From an uncultured Eubacteriales bacterium (lineage in GTDB: Bacteria; Bacillota; Clostridia; Peptostreptococcales; Anaerovoracaceae), in NCBI GenBank assembly GCA_902786855.1, contig CADAEH010000002.1, positions 245,244-309,243 on the forward strand: a stretch of 64,000 nt of DNA, read 5' to 3'. Both the position numbers and the translations under genes were made by a program. Shown here piece after piece: positions 1 through 7,659 of the stretch. How positions within the stretch are numbered: the stretch's first letter is position 1; each line of letters opens with the position of its first letter. The notes under the pieces were generated by a model, which was not told where the DNA came from, ran no database searches, and was given only the letters and a program-made list of their open reading frames with translations.

Positions 1-458
1 TCATCTTCATAATCATAGGCTCCGATCGTCCCGATAACAACATCATCAAAATCCATCACCCACGAATAAACATGTTCATCATCATAGCTGTCGATAAAAT
101 GTAGAACGGTTTCCTGCGCCATTTCCGGAGTCGCGTATGGATTCCATCCCGAGTATTTATGCATCTCAGGATCTGTGCCCAGATACTGATACAGCGGCTC
201 GGCATCTTCCGGGCGGTATCTGCGCAAAGTAAGGCGTTCCGTCCACATCTCAGCCGTACCATGTACTTCGATCTCTTCTATGGATTCGATCTGTGAATTG
301 TATATAAGGTAGTTTTCAATGAAAATACCGTCCTCGTCTCCGCCATATTCACACATCAGAAAATCGTAATTACCATAACTTGCGAGACCTGTAAAGATCT
401 CACCATATATATCCTTTATACGGACATACTTTTGATCATATCTTGATAGATCGTCCAT
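1..458 (-). CDS. GNAT acetyltransferase with N-terminal extension (partial)
   Basis: The gene runs off the left edge, so only about 152 N-terminal residues are visible. The ATG at 458 follows AAGGTG with 7 nt between. Residues 1 to about 75 are a small beta-rich extension (KYVRIKDIYGEIFTG). From about residue 77 the pattern ERLTLRRYRPEDAEPLYQ is the first strand and helix of a RimJ/RimL-type GNAT N-acetyltransferase, which moves an acetyl group from acetyl-CoA to an amine. The acetyl-CoA binding loop is expected beyond the edge and is not seen. The next gene upstream on the same strand ends 22 nt away, so it may share that transcript. The substrate cannot be inferred. Confidence 0.72.
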   Translation of the reverse strand, partial: MDDLSRYDQKYVRIKDIYGEIFTGLASYGNYDFLMCEYGGDEDGIFIENYLIYNSQIESIEEIEVHGTAEMWTERLTLRRYRPEDAEPLYQYLGTDPEMHKYSGWNPYATPEMAQETVLHFIDSYDDEHVYSWVMDFDDVVIGTIGAYDYED

Positions 459-480
459 TATTTATCACCTTACGCTTTAC

Positions 481-744
481 CTAACCACCCATTGGCTTTG
501 ATATCGCATCGAAAATAGCTTTGCTTAGAAGTATTTCTTTGATATCATCACTCGACGACAATTCCAATGACTCAATATTCACGGCCAGATCTTTTAATCT
601 TTTTTTGAGTTCACCGTCAAGTATCTCATCATAGGAAAGCCTTGGAATGGTATTGTTCAAGAGATCAATCAGCTCATCGTTTTTGGGATCAACTTTGATT
701 TTGATATTTTTATTATCTCTTGTCACAAATTTAGCCATAGTCAT
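481..744 (-). CDS. Small acidic hypothetical protein (87 aa)
   Basis: I do not recognise a family. The protein is charged and mostly helical, with no signal peptide or membrane segment; it opens with a short beta-like stretch (AKFVTRDNKNIKIKV) and continues with amphipathic helices. Its ATG overlaps the stop of the upstream gene (ATGA at 741-744), a sign of translational coupling. A second in-frame ATG at 738 is an alternative start; the GAGG at 749-752 is 4 nt from the first and 10 nt from the second. It lies in a same-strand run after the TlpA-like lipoprotein and the 72-aa Cys-containing protein. Confidence 0.6.
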   Translation of the reverse strand: MTMAKFVTRDNKNIKIKVDPKNDELIDLLNNTIPRLSYDEILDGELKKRLKDLAVNIESLELSSSDDIKEILLSKAIFDAISKPMGG

Positions 745-959
745 AAAACCTCTTTTTCATAAACGTTTTGCGGATCGTGCTGCGCACAGAACTCCATATT
801 GATTTCGCGAATTTCCTTCTTACCATCAATATAATCCTGATACATCTCTGCAAGCCCGACGGCACAGCCATCACAGGAGCCATTGATATTCCCAATGGAC
901 TCTGTGACGATCTGTTCGCGTTCTTCCCTTGTCGTATCTTTGATCAGAATTGAATTCAC
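741..959 (-). CDS. Small conserved protein with CDGC motif (72 aa)
   Basis: The start is taken as the GTG at 959, which has GAGGGG about 7 nt upstream, not the longer frame beginning at 1034, which has no ribosome binding site and adds a low-quality 25-residue stretch. The product begins MNSILIKDTTREEREQIV, contains a CDGC pair near residue 31, and continues AEMYQDYIDGKKEIREINM. This resembles a short conserved protein family common in Clostridia whose role is unknown to me. The spaced Cys pair could bind metal or be redox active, which is inference. It is followed by an overlapping 87-aa gene and preceded by a thioredoxin-like lipoprotein. Confidence 0.65.
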   Translation of the reverse strand: MNSILIKDTTREEREQIVTESIGNINGSCDGCAVGLAEMYQDYIDGKKEIREINMEFCAQHDPQNVYEKEVL

Positions 960-1034
960 AGCTGTTCCCCTCTTCTTGCAGCAGCACTGCTTTATAATAC
1001 CTGAAAGTCTGAATTTTGTGCCACATGCCTCCAC

Positions 1035-2156
1035 TTATTGTATTGTTTCGAGGAGCTCATCCAGACTCTTCCTGTACTTCAGTAAGTTGGCACCAAGAAC
1101 CGGATCGCCGATCAGTCTGCCCTGACTGTCAATAAAGTAAGTAGTCGGCGTTGCTCTGCATGCGAGCTGATCCTTGTATCCGTCCCATGCACGCAGATTA
1201 GTGAATGTCATTCCGTTTTCACCTACTATATCCTTCGCAGCCTGCAGCTTTTTATCGTTACCGACAGGGACATCACCTACCACCCCGACAACATTGACGC
1301 CTTTTTCTGCATAATCTTTATATAGCTCCTCAAGTCCAGGCATCTCCTCGATACAAGGACCGCAGTATGTTCCCCAGATGTTGATCATTGTGATCTTGCT
1401 CTGTGAGAAGAGTTCCTCGGATTTCACTGCGTTGCCGTCGAGATCAGTAGTCTCAAAGCTTATGACAGTTCCGTCTTCGCTGCCTCTCCAGATCTGAGGC
1501 TCATAGAATCTCATGTTTTTTAATATCTCGTCTGTCGCATCATAAAAAGCGTTAAATTCCTCCTGATATCCCTCTGGCAGGTTGTCAGCTTTCGGAGCCA
1601 TTGCGTAAAACCAGGTGTATTCGCCTTCCTGATGTAACAGCTTGAACTGATTCAAAAAAGCAATCTGCTCTTCGCTTATTTCTCCCGATTCCTGTATGAT
1701 CTGTTCGGTAAAATCCTTCTTCATCGTTTCCAGATCTCTGCCGCCGCCGGCACATATGATAGTGAAAGATCCTCCCGCAACACTCTTACCTACATCTGCA
1801 TCAGTCTGATTTTTAAACTCTTCTTCTGTACAGTTCCAATATACTGGATATGCATATGAGAGCCTGCCATTGTATTTGATCTCTCCGATATCTTTGGCTT
1901 CAATGAATCCCTTTGTGAGCTTGACATTCTCGGGCAGCTCAAAGCCGAACCCGCACTGCGGGAAATCATAAGTCTGTCCGCTGCCTATACTCTCCTGAAC
2001 TATTTCAGATTCTTCGGCGGCAGCATTCGTTTGCTCTTCTGCCGGTTCACTGCTTTCCTCGCTGTCCTTGCTGCAGCTCGTGAATGCGAATACCATGCTC
2101 GTGATCAGCATGAGTGAGATACAGATCATTATTGACTTGTAGAATATCTTTTTCAT
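1035..2156 (-). CDS. TlpA/ResA-like thioredoxin lipoprotein
   Basis: A 373-aa exported lipoprotein. Residues 1-28 are a type II signal peptide with Cys28 in the lipobox (AFTSC), followed by an acidic Ser/Glu/Ala linker. The middle domain (about 60-215) is unassigned. The C-terminal 140 residues are a thioredoxin-like fold of the TlpA/ResA/AhpC-TSA group, with the redox pair in WGTYCGPC near residue 264 and a cis-Pro region (CRATPTTYFIDSQGRLIGD). Such proteins reduce disulfides in extracytoplasmic proteins. The long middle domain is unusual for a plain ResA. The 72-aa gene follows downstream in the same direction. Confidence 0.85.
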   Translation of the reverse strand: MKKIFYKSIMICISLMLITSMVFAFTSCSKDSEESSEPAEEQTNAAAEESEIVQESIGSGQTYDFPQCGFGFELPENVKLTKGFIEAKDIGEIKYNGRLSYAYPVYWNCTEEEFKNQTDADVGKSVAGGSFTIICAGGGRDLETMKKDFTEQIIQESGEISEEQIAFLNQFKLLHQEGEYTWFYAMAPKADNLPEGYQEEFNAFYDATDEILKNMRFYEPQIWRGSEDGTVISFETTDLDGNAVKSEELFSQSKITMINIWGTYCGPCIEEMPGLEELYKDYAEKGVNVVGVVGDVPVGNDKKLQAAKDIVGENGMTFTNLRAWDGYKDQLACRATPTTYFIDSQGRLIGDPVLGANLLKYRKSLDELLETIQ

Positions 2157-2193
2157 TGTCTTGCCTCTCTGTTTCCTGCTTTCTTGAATTTAG

Positions 2194-2508
2194 CTATTTC
2201 TTTTTCTTTGGCGCTGGCAACTCATCGTACATTGCTTCAATGAGTTTGTGCAGAAATGCTTTATCTTCTACATTATCCACAAGCAGCATTTCCTTTGCTC
2301 CTTCATACGGAAGTTCCCGGCACGCGCCCGGCATCAAAGCTGCTGCGGATCTCGTTGGTTTTACGAGAAACCGATCATCATAAATACCGCCAACAACCTT
2401 ACCTCCATAATAGATGATGTATTCGCCCATCATCGAGCGGCAGGTAATGCCATGAAGTTCAGAAAGCTGCTCCAAAATGTAGTCAAGGTATTCTTTGCTT
2501 GATGCCAT
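2194..2508 (-). CDS. TfoX N-terminal domain protein
   Basis: A 104-aa protein that matches the TfoX_N fold over its whole length: an N-terminal helix (YLDYILEQLSEL), then ITCRSMMGEYIIYYGGKVVGGIYDDRFLVKPT, and a lysine-rich tail. Stand-alone TfoX_N proteins are common in Firmicutes; the family is named after the competence regulator TfoX/Sxy, but single-domain members have no settled role. The ATG at 2508 lies 3 bp from the stop of the GyrI-like gene at 2512, so the two are probably cotranscribed. No C-terminal TfoX domain is present. Confidence 0.85.
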   Translation of the reverse strand: MASSKEYLDYILEQLSELHGITCRSMMGEYIIYYGGKVVGGIYDDRFLVKPTRSAAALMPGACRELPYEGAKEMLLVDNVEDKAFLHKLIEAMYDELPAPKKKK

Positions 2509-2511
2509 ATA

Positions 2512-3144
2512 TCACACCTCCTTAACAGGGTGCCTGATCACCGTTTTCAACTTCTCAGGTACTACCTTTCGGGCATCGCTCAGATATATCTCATGATGAA
2601 GCCTCCTATCATTGATGTCCAGGGCATATCCCCGGTCTTCCATATATTTGTGCATTTTTGCGACAGTTGCAGGCTCATCGTCATATGGGCCTACATGCAG
2701 GCACTGCACGCACACACCCTCTTCATATGTGATAAACTCCACTTTCGAGAAGTCAGCTTTCTTTTTCTCAGTCGCCTCTGCGACAGCCCAGTCAAAGTCA
2801 GCTCTGGTCACGAAATCCGGCAGTCTTATAACAGATATCCAGTTAAATGTCTCCTTATGAGAATAGTCTACTCCTGCAACACCATCCTGCCACCAGAATC
2901 CTTCAAGCGGAGGGACTACATAATCGAAGTATCCTTCGATCCGGTGGTCTCCCTTCTTGCTCATCTTGATAGTGAATGCTATGGCATACAGCATGCCGAT
3001 AGCCTTCTTGTATTCGCCATCCTCCATGTTCGGGTCACCTTTGCCCCTTACAGCAATGTAATTCATGGCCGGGACATCAACTAAAGAAGGCTTGCTCTTC
3101 GGCATATAGAATTCTTTGTATTCCTTTTTGAAGTCAAAGGCCAT
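2512..3144 (-). CDS. GyrI-like small-molecule-binding domain protein
   Basis: A 210-aa cytosolic protein of the GyrI-like/SOUL-related ligand-binding superfamily, found alone or joined to MerR/AraC regulators. Visible family signatures are VPAMNYIAVRGKGDPN near residue 25, the aromatic FDYVVPPLEGFWW segment, and CLHVGPYDDEP near residue 150. No DNA-binding domain is attached, so it may sequester or hydrolyse a small molecule. It is the first gene of a likely two-gene unit with TfoX-N and is divergent from the GNAT at 3319. Confidence 0.85.
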   Translation of the reverse strand: MAFDFKKEYKEFYMPKSKPSLVDVPAMNYIAVRGKGDPNMEDGEYKKAIGMLYAIAFTIKMSKKGDHRIEGYFDYVVPPLEGFWWQDGVAGVDYSHKETFNWISVIRLPDFVTRADFDWAVAEATEKKKADFSKVEFITYEEGVCVQCLHVGPYDDEPATVAKMHKYMEDRGYALDINDRRLHHEIYLSDARKVVPEKLKTVIRHPVKEV

Positions 3145-3318
3145 AACTGGTTTTCTCCTTATTTCTTAGTCAGTTGTTGTAGATGAATGCAACTTGTTCC
3201 ATGTAATCATATCATACCTTCCTCTATTGCGAATACGGAAAGCCGGGCTAATCAAATCTTCAGGTATGGTATAATCAAAAAAATCGGCAGTAGTATGCAG
3301 TAGTATAAAGGGGGAAAA

Positions 3319-3789
3319 ATGGATATTCAATTCAGACTCGGAACGGTAGATGACGCCGGTATGATAGTCGGACTCATCAATGAGCTTGCGGAATATGAGA
3401 AGCTGCCGGATAAGATAACAACAACGGAGGAAGACATCCACACGGCAATAGCTAACAGGGATATAGAGACTATGTTCGCAAGTCGGGACGGAAAAGACGT
3501 GGGATTCGCGATGTTCCTTGATAACTACGCATCCATATTCGGCGCCAAAGGCATGTTCATTGAAAACCTTTATGTCAGGCCTGAATACAGGGGGAATGGT
3601 ATAGGCGAAGCCATGATGAGGGAGCTCTGCCGCATAGCGGTAAGCCGCGGATACAAGAAAGTAGAATGGCACTGCCTCGAATGGAACGAACCGGCAAACA
3701 ACCTGTACCTCAAACTGAATGCAACCCAGAAGAGAGACTGGATATTCTACCGTCTGTTCGGAGAAACTCTTGAAGAACTCGGCAAATAA
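3319..3789 (+). CDS. GNAT acetyltransferase, diamine/SSAT-like
   Basis: A 156-aa single-domain GNAT. The opening MDIQFRLGTVDDAG, the ELAEYEKLPD helix, and the acetyl-CoA loop in LYVRPEYRGNGIGEAMM identify the spermidine/spermine or thialysine acetyltransferase-like subgroup. GGGGG just upstream of the ATG serves as ribosome binding site. It is related along its whole length to the truncated GNAT at 8720-9157 and therefore shows what that copy has lost: about 14 N-terminal residues. The exact amine substrate is not determinable. Confidence 0.88.
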   Translation: MDIQFRLGTVDDAGMIVGLINELAEYEKLPDKITTTEEDIHTAIANRDIETMFASRDGKDVGFAMFLDNYASIFGAKGMFIENLYVRPEYRGNGIGEAMMRELCRIAVSRGYKKVEWHCLEWNEPANNLYLKLNATQKRDWIFYRLFGETLEELGK

Positions 3790-3857
3790 TCTGTCTGATT
3801 CTGTACCACACTTTAATCATCTGACTATCCTTAATCGTATCGTCCGGAAGCAGCAAC

Positions 3858-4748
3858 TCATTTTCGGTAACTGCGAAATTCGCGCGGTGTCATTCCGAAA
3901 ACTCTGCGAAACTGCAGATTGAAGTAAGAAATATTATCAAAGCCATGGATCATGGCGATCTCAGAAACAGGTTTGGTAGTTTCCTCAAGTGCGTGAGCTG
4001 CTTTCTGAACGCGATAATGATTGATATATTGAATGCAGCTCATTCCTACATATTGACGAAAGAGACTCATAAAGTAATTCTCACTGAATCCTGCAAGCTG
4101 TGCCATCTCTGAAATACTGATCTTCTCACTATAATGGTCAGCGATATACTCAAGCGCAGACTTTATGTGCCGGCGATTCTCAGAGGTTATATGGCTGTCA
4201 CCCGACTCTCGTATATAGCCGTATGAAAAGAGAAGGATCAGGATATGCAGCAGATTTTCTTTCAATAGCATCTCATAAAACGGCGGTTTGTTTTTAAAGC
4301 AGTCAAGTGCTCTTAAAAAGGTATCTTTGATTTCTGCATAGCCGGCATCAACATCTCTGATAACTTCCTGCATCTGTAACTGCCCTTCCGCCATTGGTCT
4401 GAGATAGTTGGATGCAGAGAGGTCCTGATTATTTGCCCCTAAATAGTCAAGGTGGAACACCATGCTGTCGGATATCATTGTCTTTCTCGGGATCTCGCAT
4501 GCCGAGTGAGTGCAATACGGCGGTATCAGTATGATGTCTCCGGCATTTGTTTTGAACACTTCCTGCCCGACCTTGTAGTCTGAAGTCCCATCCTGTATCA
4601 AAGTGATCTCCATTTCCTCGTGCCAGTGCAGCGCAAGTTCTCTGTATGTAAATGGAATAAGGCAGTGATAACTGTTTACCGGAAGAAAAATGTCACCATG
4701 CTTCGCTTTTTCTTTGTTGCTTTTCAGATCACTTTCTTTTTTCATCAT
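3858..4748 (-). CDS. AraC-family transcriptional regulator
   Basis: 296 aa. The N-terminal half is a cupin-type sensor (HWHEEMEITLIQDG, IPPYCTHSACE); the C-terminal 100 residues contain two helix-turn-helix motifs (EKISISEMAQLAGFSENYF and KPVSEIAMIHGFDNISYF) ending in FGMTPREFRSYRK, the standard AraC/XylS signature. It is divergent from the GH13 glucosidase at 4902 with 153 bp between, so it probably controls that gene in response to a sugar, which is inference from position. The start could be either of two adjacent ATGs at 4748 or 4745. Confidence 0.9.
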   Translation of the reverse strand: MMKKESDLKSNKEKAKHGDIFLPVNSYHCLIPFTYRELALHWHEEMEITLIQDGTSDYKVGQEVFKTNAGDIILIPPYCTHSACEIPRKTMISDSMVFHLDYLGANNQDLSASNYLRPMAEGQLQMQEVIRDVDAGYAEIKDTFLRALDCFKNKPPFYEMLLKENLLHILILLFSYGYIRESGDSHITSENRRHIKSALEYIADHYSEKISISEMAQLAGFSENYFMSLFRQYVGMSCIQYINHYRVQKAAHALEETTKPVSEIAMIHGFDNISYFNLQFRRVFGMTPREFRSYRK

Positions 4749-4901
4749 TAAATTATTCGTAGTTTTCTGTTAGTTTATAGTCTTATTTTGATAGTTTTCT
4801 TCGCCAATAATGTTGTATTGTATCATTATATTAAACATAGCTCAACAGAAGCACTATAAAGAAACAGAATTGAGCAGACAATTACAGGGAGGACAAAGTA
4901 A

Positions 4902-6482
4902 ATGGCAGCAGAATGGTTAAAGGATACAGTTTTCTATGAAATATACCCGCAGTCTTTCAAAGATTCGAATGGTGATGGTATTGGCGATATAAATGGGATA
5001 ATCCAAAAGCTGGATTATATCAAAAGTCTTGGATGCAATGCTCTATGGATCAATCCGTGCTATGACTCTCCTTTCAAGGATGCCGGTTACGACGTACGTG
5101 ACTACAAAAAAGTAGCCCCACGGTATGGGACCAACGAAGACCTTTATAACCTTTTTGACGAGGCTCATAAGAAAGGTATCCGTGTACTGCTGGACCTTGT
5201 ACCTGGTCACACATCTGAAGAGCACCCCTGGTTCCTTGAGAGTCAAAAGGCGGAGAAGAATGAATATACCGATCGTTTTATCTGGACTGATTTCTGTTTT
5301 CAGGGCACTGACGGACTCCCATATATAGGCGGAGAGAGTGAGCGAAGCGCCTGCTATATCCTGAACTTCTTTAAGTGTCAGCCAGCTCTCAATTATGGCT
5401 TCTACAAGATCACCGAACCATGGCAGAAGAGCTTTCGTGACGCCTCCGCAATGGCTACACGGGAAGCTATCAAGGATGTAATGCGTTTCTGGCTTTCTCA
5501 CGGATGTGATGGATTCCGTGTAGATATGGCAGCCTCTCTTGTGAAAAATGACGATGAAAAGAAAAGCGGTACCAGTGAGATATGGCATGATATACGTCGG
5601 ATGCTTAATCTTGAGTTCCCGGATGCGGTCATGGTATCAGAATGGAATGATCCGTCTCTTGCTCTGCGTGCCGGCTTTGATATGGACTTTTACCTTAACG
5701 AACCAGGCGGAGGCTACTCTACCCTGATGCGCGATTACTATAATAACGGAGGAAGCGTCCACGGTGATCGATCCATTGAGGATCACAGCTATTTCAAAAA
5801 AGATGCAGGCGGTAATATCAACCGTTTTCTCGGTCAATATCTCAGTCGATATGAAGATACGAAAGATCTCGGATATATTTCCTTATTGACATGTAATCAT
5901 GATACGATCCGTCCGGGATACAGCCTTAACGAAAAAGAGCTCAAGCTTGCTTATGCATTTATATTTACTCTCCCCGGCGTTCCTTTCCTGTACTATGGCG
6001 ATGAGATCGGAATGAAGTATCTCGAGGTCCCTACCAAAGAAGGCGGCTATGAGCGCACAGGGTCCAGAACGCCAATGCAGTGGGATGGAAGCGTTAACCT
6101 TGGTTTTTCTGAAGCAGAAGAATCTGAGCTTTATCTCCCTGTAGATGGCTCCTCTGATGCGCCTACAGTAGCTTCGCAGGAAAACGATCCGGACTCACTG
6201 CTGAATACTGTGCGTTCAATCATTGCGCTCCGTCATCATGAGGATGACCTGCAAGCCGATGCTTCTATACAATTTATATGCAGTGAACCAGGCAAGCCGC
6301 TGGTTTACCTCAGAGGCTCACTCCTTTGCATCGTAAATCCTGAAGGTAAAAAACTTGAAACCACACTTCCTCAGGATGTGACAAAGCATATCCATGGTAA
6401 GACCCTGTTTTCAATAGGTGATGTCTCTGCTATAAAAGGAATAATAAGTGCCGGAGCACAGTCATTCGCAGTAATCAAATGA
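4902..6482 (+). CDS. GH13 alpha-glucosidase / oligo-1,6-glucosidase type
   Basis: 526 aa, a full-length GH13 subfamily-31-like enzyme. The (beta/alpha)8 barrel starts at YEIYPQSFKDSNGDGIGD. Conserved regions are visible: nucleophile Asp208 in GFRVDMA, acid/base Glu247 in VSEWND, and His333-Asp334 in LLTCNHD. It likely hydrolyses short alpha-glucosides in the cytosol, since no signal peptide is present. A strong GGGAGG lies 10 nt before the ATG. The divergent AraC gene is the probable regulator. Exact linkage specificity (alpha-1,4, alpha-1,6 or sucrose) is not resolved. Confidence 0.9.
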   Translation: MAAEWLKDTVFYEIYPQSFKDSNGDGIGDINGIIQKLDYIKSLGCNALWINPCYDSPFKDAGYDVRDYKKVAPRYGTNEDLYNLFDEAHKKGIRVLLDLVPGHTSEEHPWFLESQKAEKNEYTDRFIWTDFCFQGTDGLPYIGGESERSACYILNFFKCQPALNYGFYKITEPWQKSFRDASAMATREAIKDVMRFWLSHGCDGFRVDMAASLVKNDDEKKSGTSEIWHDIRRMLNLEFPDAVMVSEWNDPSLALRAGFDMDFYLNEPGGGYSTLMRDYYNNGGSVHGDRSIEDHSYFKKDAGGNINRFLGQYLSRYEDTKDLGYISLLTCNHDTIRPGYSLNEKELKLAYAFIFTLPGVPFLYYGDEIGMKYLEVPTKEGGYERTGSRTPMQWDGSVNLGFSEAEESELYLPVDGSSDAPTVASQENDPDSLLNTVRSIIALRHHEDDLQADASIQFICSEPGKPLVYLRGSLLCIVNPEGKKLETTLPQDVTKHIHGKTLFSIGDVSAIKGIISAGAQSFAVIK

Positions 6483-6529
6483 TCCGATTATTCAGAGGAA
6501 AACTTCGATCTAATTACAGCCACAATAAT

Positions 6530-6554
6530 AGACCCGTTGTTTTTCAACGGGTCT
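6530..6554. terminator. Hairpin terminator after GH13 gene
   Basis: A perfect 10-bp inverted repeat, AGACCCGTTG and CAACGGGTCT, with a 5-nt T-rich loop, 48 bp after the glucosidase stop. The downstream T-run is weak on either strand, so it may act bidirectionally. Before island insertion it would also have lain about 70 nt beyond the 3' end of the tRNA-Ala gene on the minus strand. Confidence 0.6.
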
Positions 6555-6625
6555 TGTGTGGTAATGTCATAAGGGATCTTCCCATAAGTGCTGATGCACA
6601 CATGGGTCCCTCCTTTTGACTTTAA

Positions 6626-6645
6626 TGGAGCGTAGGGGGATCGAA
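6626..6645. other. Island left attachment site (tRNA-Ala 3' fragment)
   Basis: TGGAGCGTAGGGGGATCGAA is an exact 20-nt copy of 15751-15770, the 3' acceptor and T-arm end of the tRNA-Ala gene. Identity stops at both edges (left flank TTAA versus ATGG, right flank TTT versus CCC). An exact copy of a tRNA 3' end facing an integrase gene is the hallmark of tyrosine-integrase insertion. The chromosomal side here lacks an encoded CCA, so the original tRNA gene probably did not encode it and the element supplied it. Confidence 0.88.
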
Positions 6646-6704
6646 TTTGCAAGCTATCGCTGAACACGTTGAAATGAAAGGAGGACAGCACGCCATCGCT
6701 TTCC

Positions 6705-6728
6705 ATCCAACCACTCATCCAACCACTC
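6705..6728 (+). repeat. Tandem 12-bp arm-type repeats, left island end
   Basis: ATCCAACCACTC occurs twice in perfect tandem (6705-6716 and 6717-6728). The same ATCCAACCA core is clustered at the right end of the island (15598, 15678, 15698). Matching short direct repeats at both ends of an element are what arm-type binding sites of a Tn916/lambda-like integrase look like; binding is inferred, not shown. Confidence 0.65.
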
Positions 6729-6748
6729 GCTCGTACTGGTTGCGCTAT

Positions 6749-6785
6749 GTTATACTGTACGGCATTTTCTGCCCATAGTTTAGCA
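6749..6785 (-). CRISPR. CRISPR-like repeat, copy 3 (distal)
   Basis: Identical over 37 bp to the copies at 9163-9199 and 11387-11423. In minus orientation it begins TGCTAAACTATGGG and ends CGTACAGTATAAC. The 36-37 bp length and partly inverted ends (GTTATACT against TAGTTTAGC) resemble type II CRISPR repeats. This copy is the one farthest from cas2; beyond it come the integrase arm sites and the left attachment site. Confidence 0.75.
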
Positions 6786-6833
6786 TAACAGAGATGGTTC
6801 TTTTTGTCACATTTCGATACGTGCACTGTTCCA

Positions 6834-6868
6834 CCGGCGTCTGAGCCGGCTTCTTTTATTTGCCGGTA
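6834..6868. terminator. GC-rich hairpin after Abi/HEPN gene
   Basis: CCGGC and GCCGG segments between 6834 and 6866 can form alternative stem-loops; on the plus strand one is followed by TTCTTTTATTT, on the minus strand the U-run is poor. It lies about 40 nt beyond the stop of the minus-strand gene ending at 6904. It may end transcription of the interval-B genes, but the direction is uncertain. Confidence 0.35.
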
Positions 6869-6903
6869 GAGATTTCATTACAGAACCTGTTCTGCATTAT
6901 AAC

Positions 6904-7638
6904 TTATGACAGTTCCTTTTCGATATCTTCTATATAATCTACGACCGAGTCTGCCATACCCATTGCAAGCTGCGCTTCTCTTTTTTTGATCAGTTGTCCG
7001 TCAGGATGTACTGCAGCTATACTGTTTCTCAGTTCATTTATCGTATCCATGAGCTCTCCTGTGCTTAGAAGGATGTTTTTGATTCTGTCTCCGACTTCTG
7101 ACGGCTGGATGTGTGAGTCGTAATATCCCTGAAGTTTCGTCAACAGCGCGTATACGCTTTTATCTGTTTCGAAATGCACGTCGTGTTCTGTGAGAATATG
7201 CTTAATATAATCAGAAAACGCGGTATGAATACGATCAAAGGCATGGTCATAACTTCCCTCTCGTATGAAAAGGTCTGCATCTTCTACTGCCTTCCGAAAC
7301 GCGAGATCTTCTTCCCGCTCTAAGTCCTGCTCAGCAAGCTGGCGAATCGATACAGTTGAAAGGAGGTCTTTGGATCCCTTCTGGAACTTTACCAGCGCAG
7401 ACATAATATCTCTCTCGACCTGCTCCTTCTTTTCTCCCAGAGCCATATAGTCTCTGTGCTTAAGATTGAAGATCAGCGCCTAATAATCGGTTCCCCAGCG
7501 CCAGCTGTCATGATAGCTATGCTCAAGGTCAAAGGCTGCTTTTTTTAGTACAGCGACTGCGTCGTCATTATTCTGTTCCTGCAGATAATTAAGCCCCTTA
7601 GATATCAGCTGATTCCAGTATTGATTTTTCTCTGCCAT
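6904..7638 (-). pseudogene. Abortive-infection/HEPN-type protein with in-frame amber
   Basis: From the ATG at 7638 the frame reads 52 codons (MAEKNQYWNQLISKGLNYLQ...), meets TAG at 7480-7482, and continues open in the same frame to 6904, giving 244 residues in total. Shorter frames starting at 7446 cover only the C-terminal part. The C-terminal region (GDRIKNILLSTGELMDTI, then ELRNSIAAVHPDG) matches the Abi_C/HEPN-like fold; Arg-x6-His in RNSIAAVH fits the HEPN RNase motif. It is likely a defence or toxin-type gene inactivated by one nonsense change from a Trp or Tyr codon. It is the last gene of interval B, just before the distal repeat. Confidence 0.7.
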
Positions 7639-7659
7639 GATAAACCTTCTTCTCTGCAC

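Noticed and set aside
6488-6826. 112-codon minus-strand ORF
   Set aside because: It crosses the attachment core, the arm repeats and the CRISPR-like repeat and has no family features; it is open by chance.
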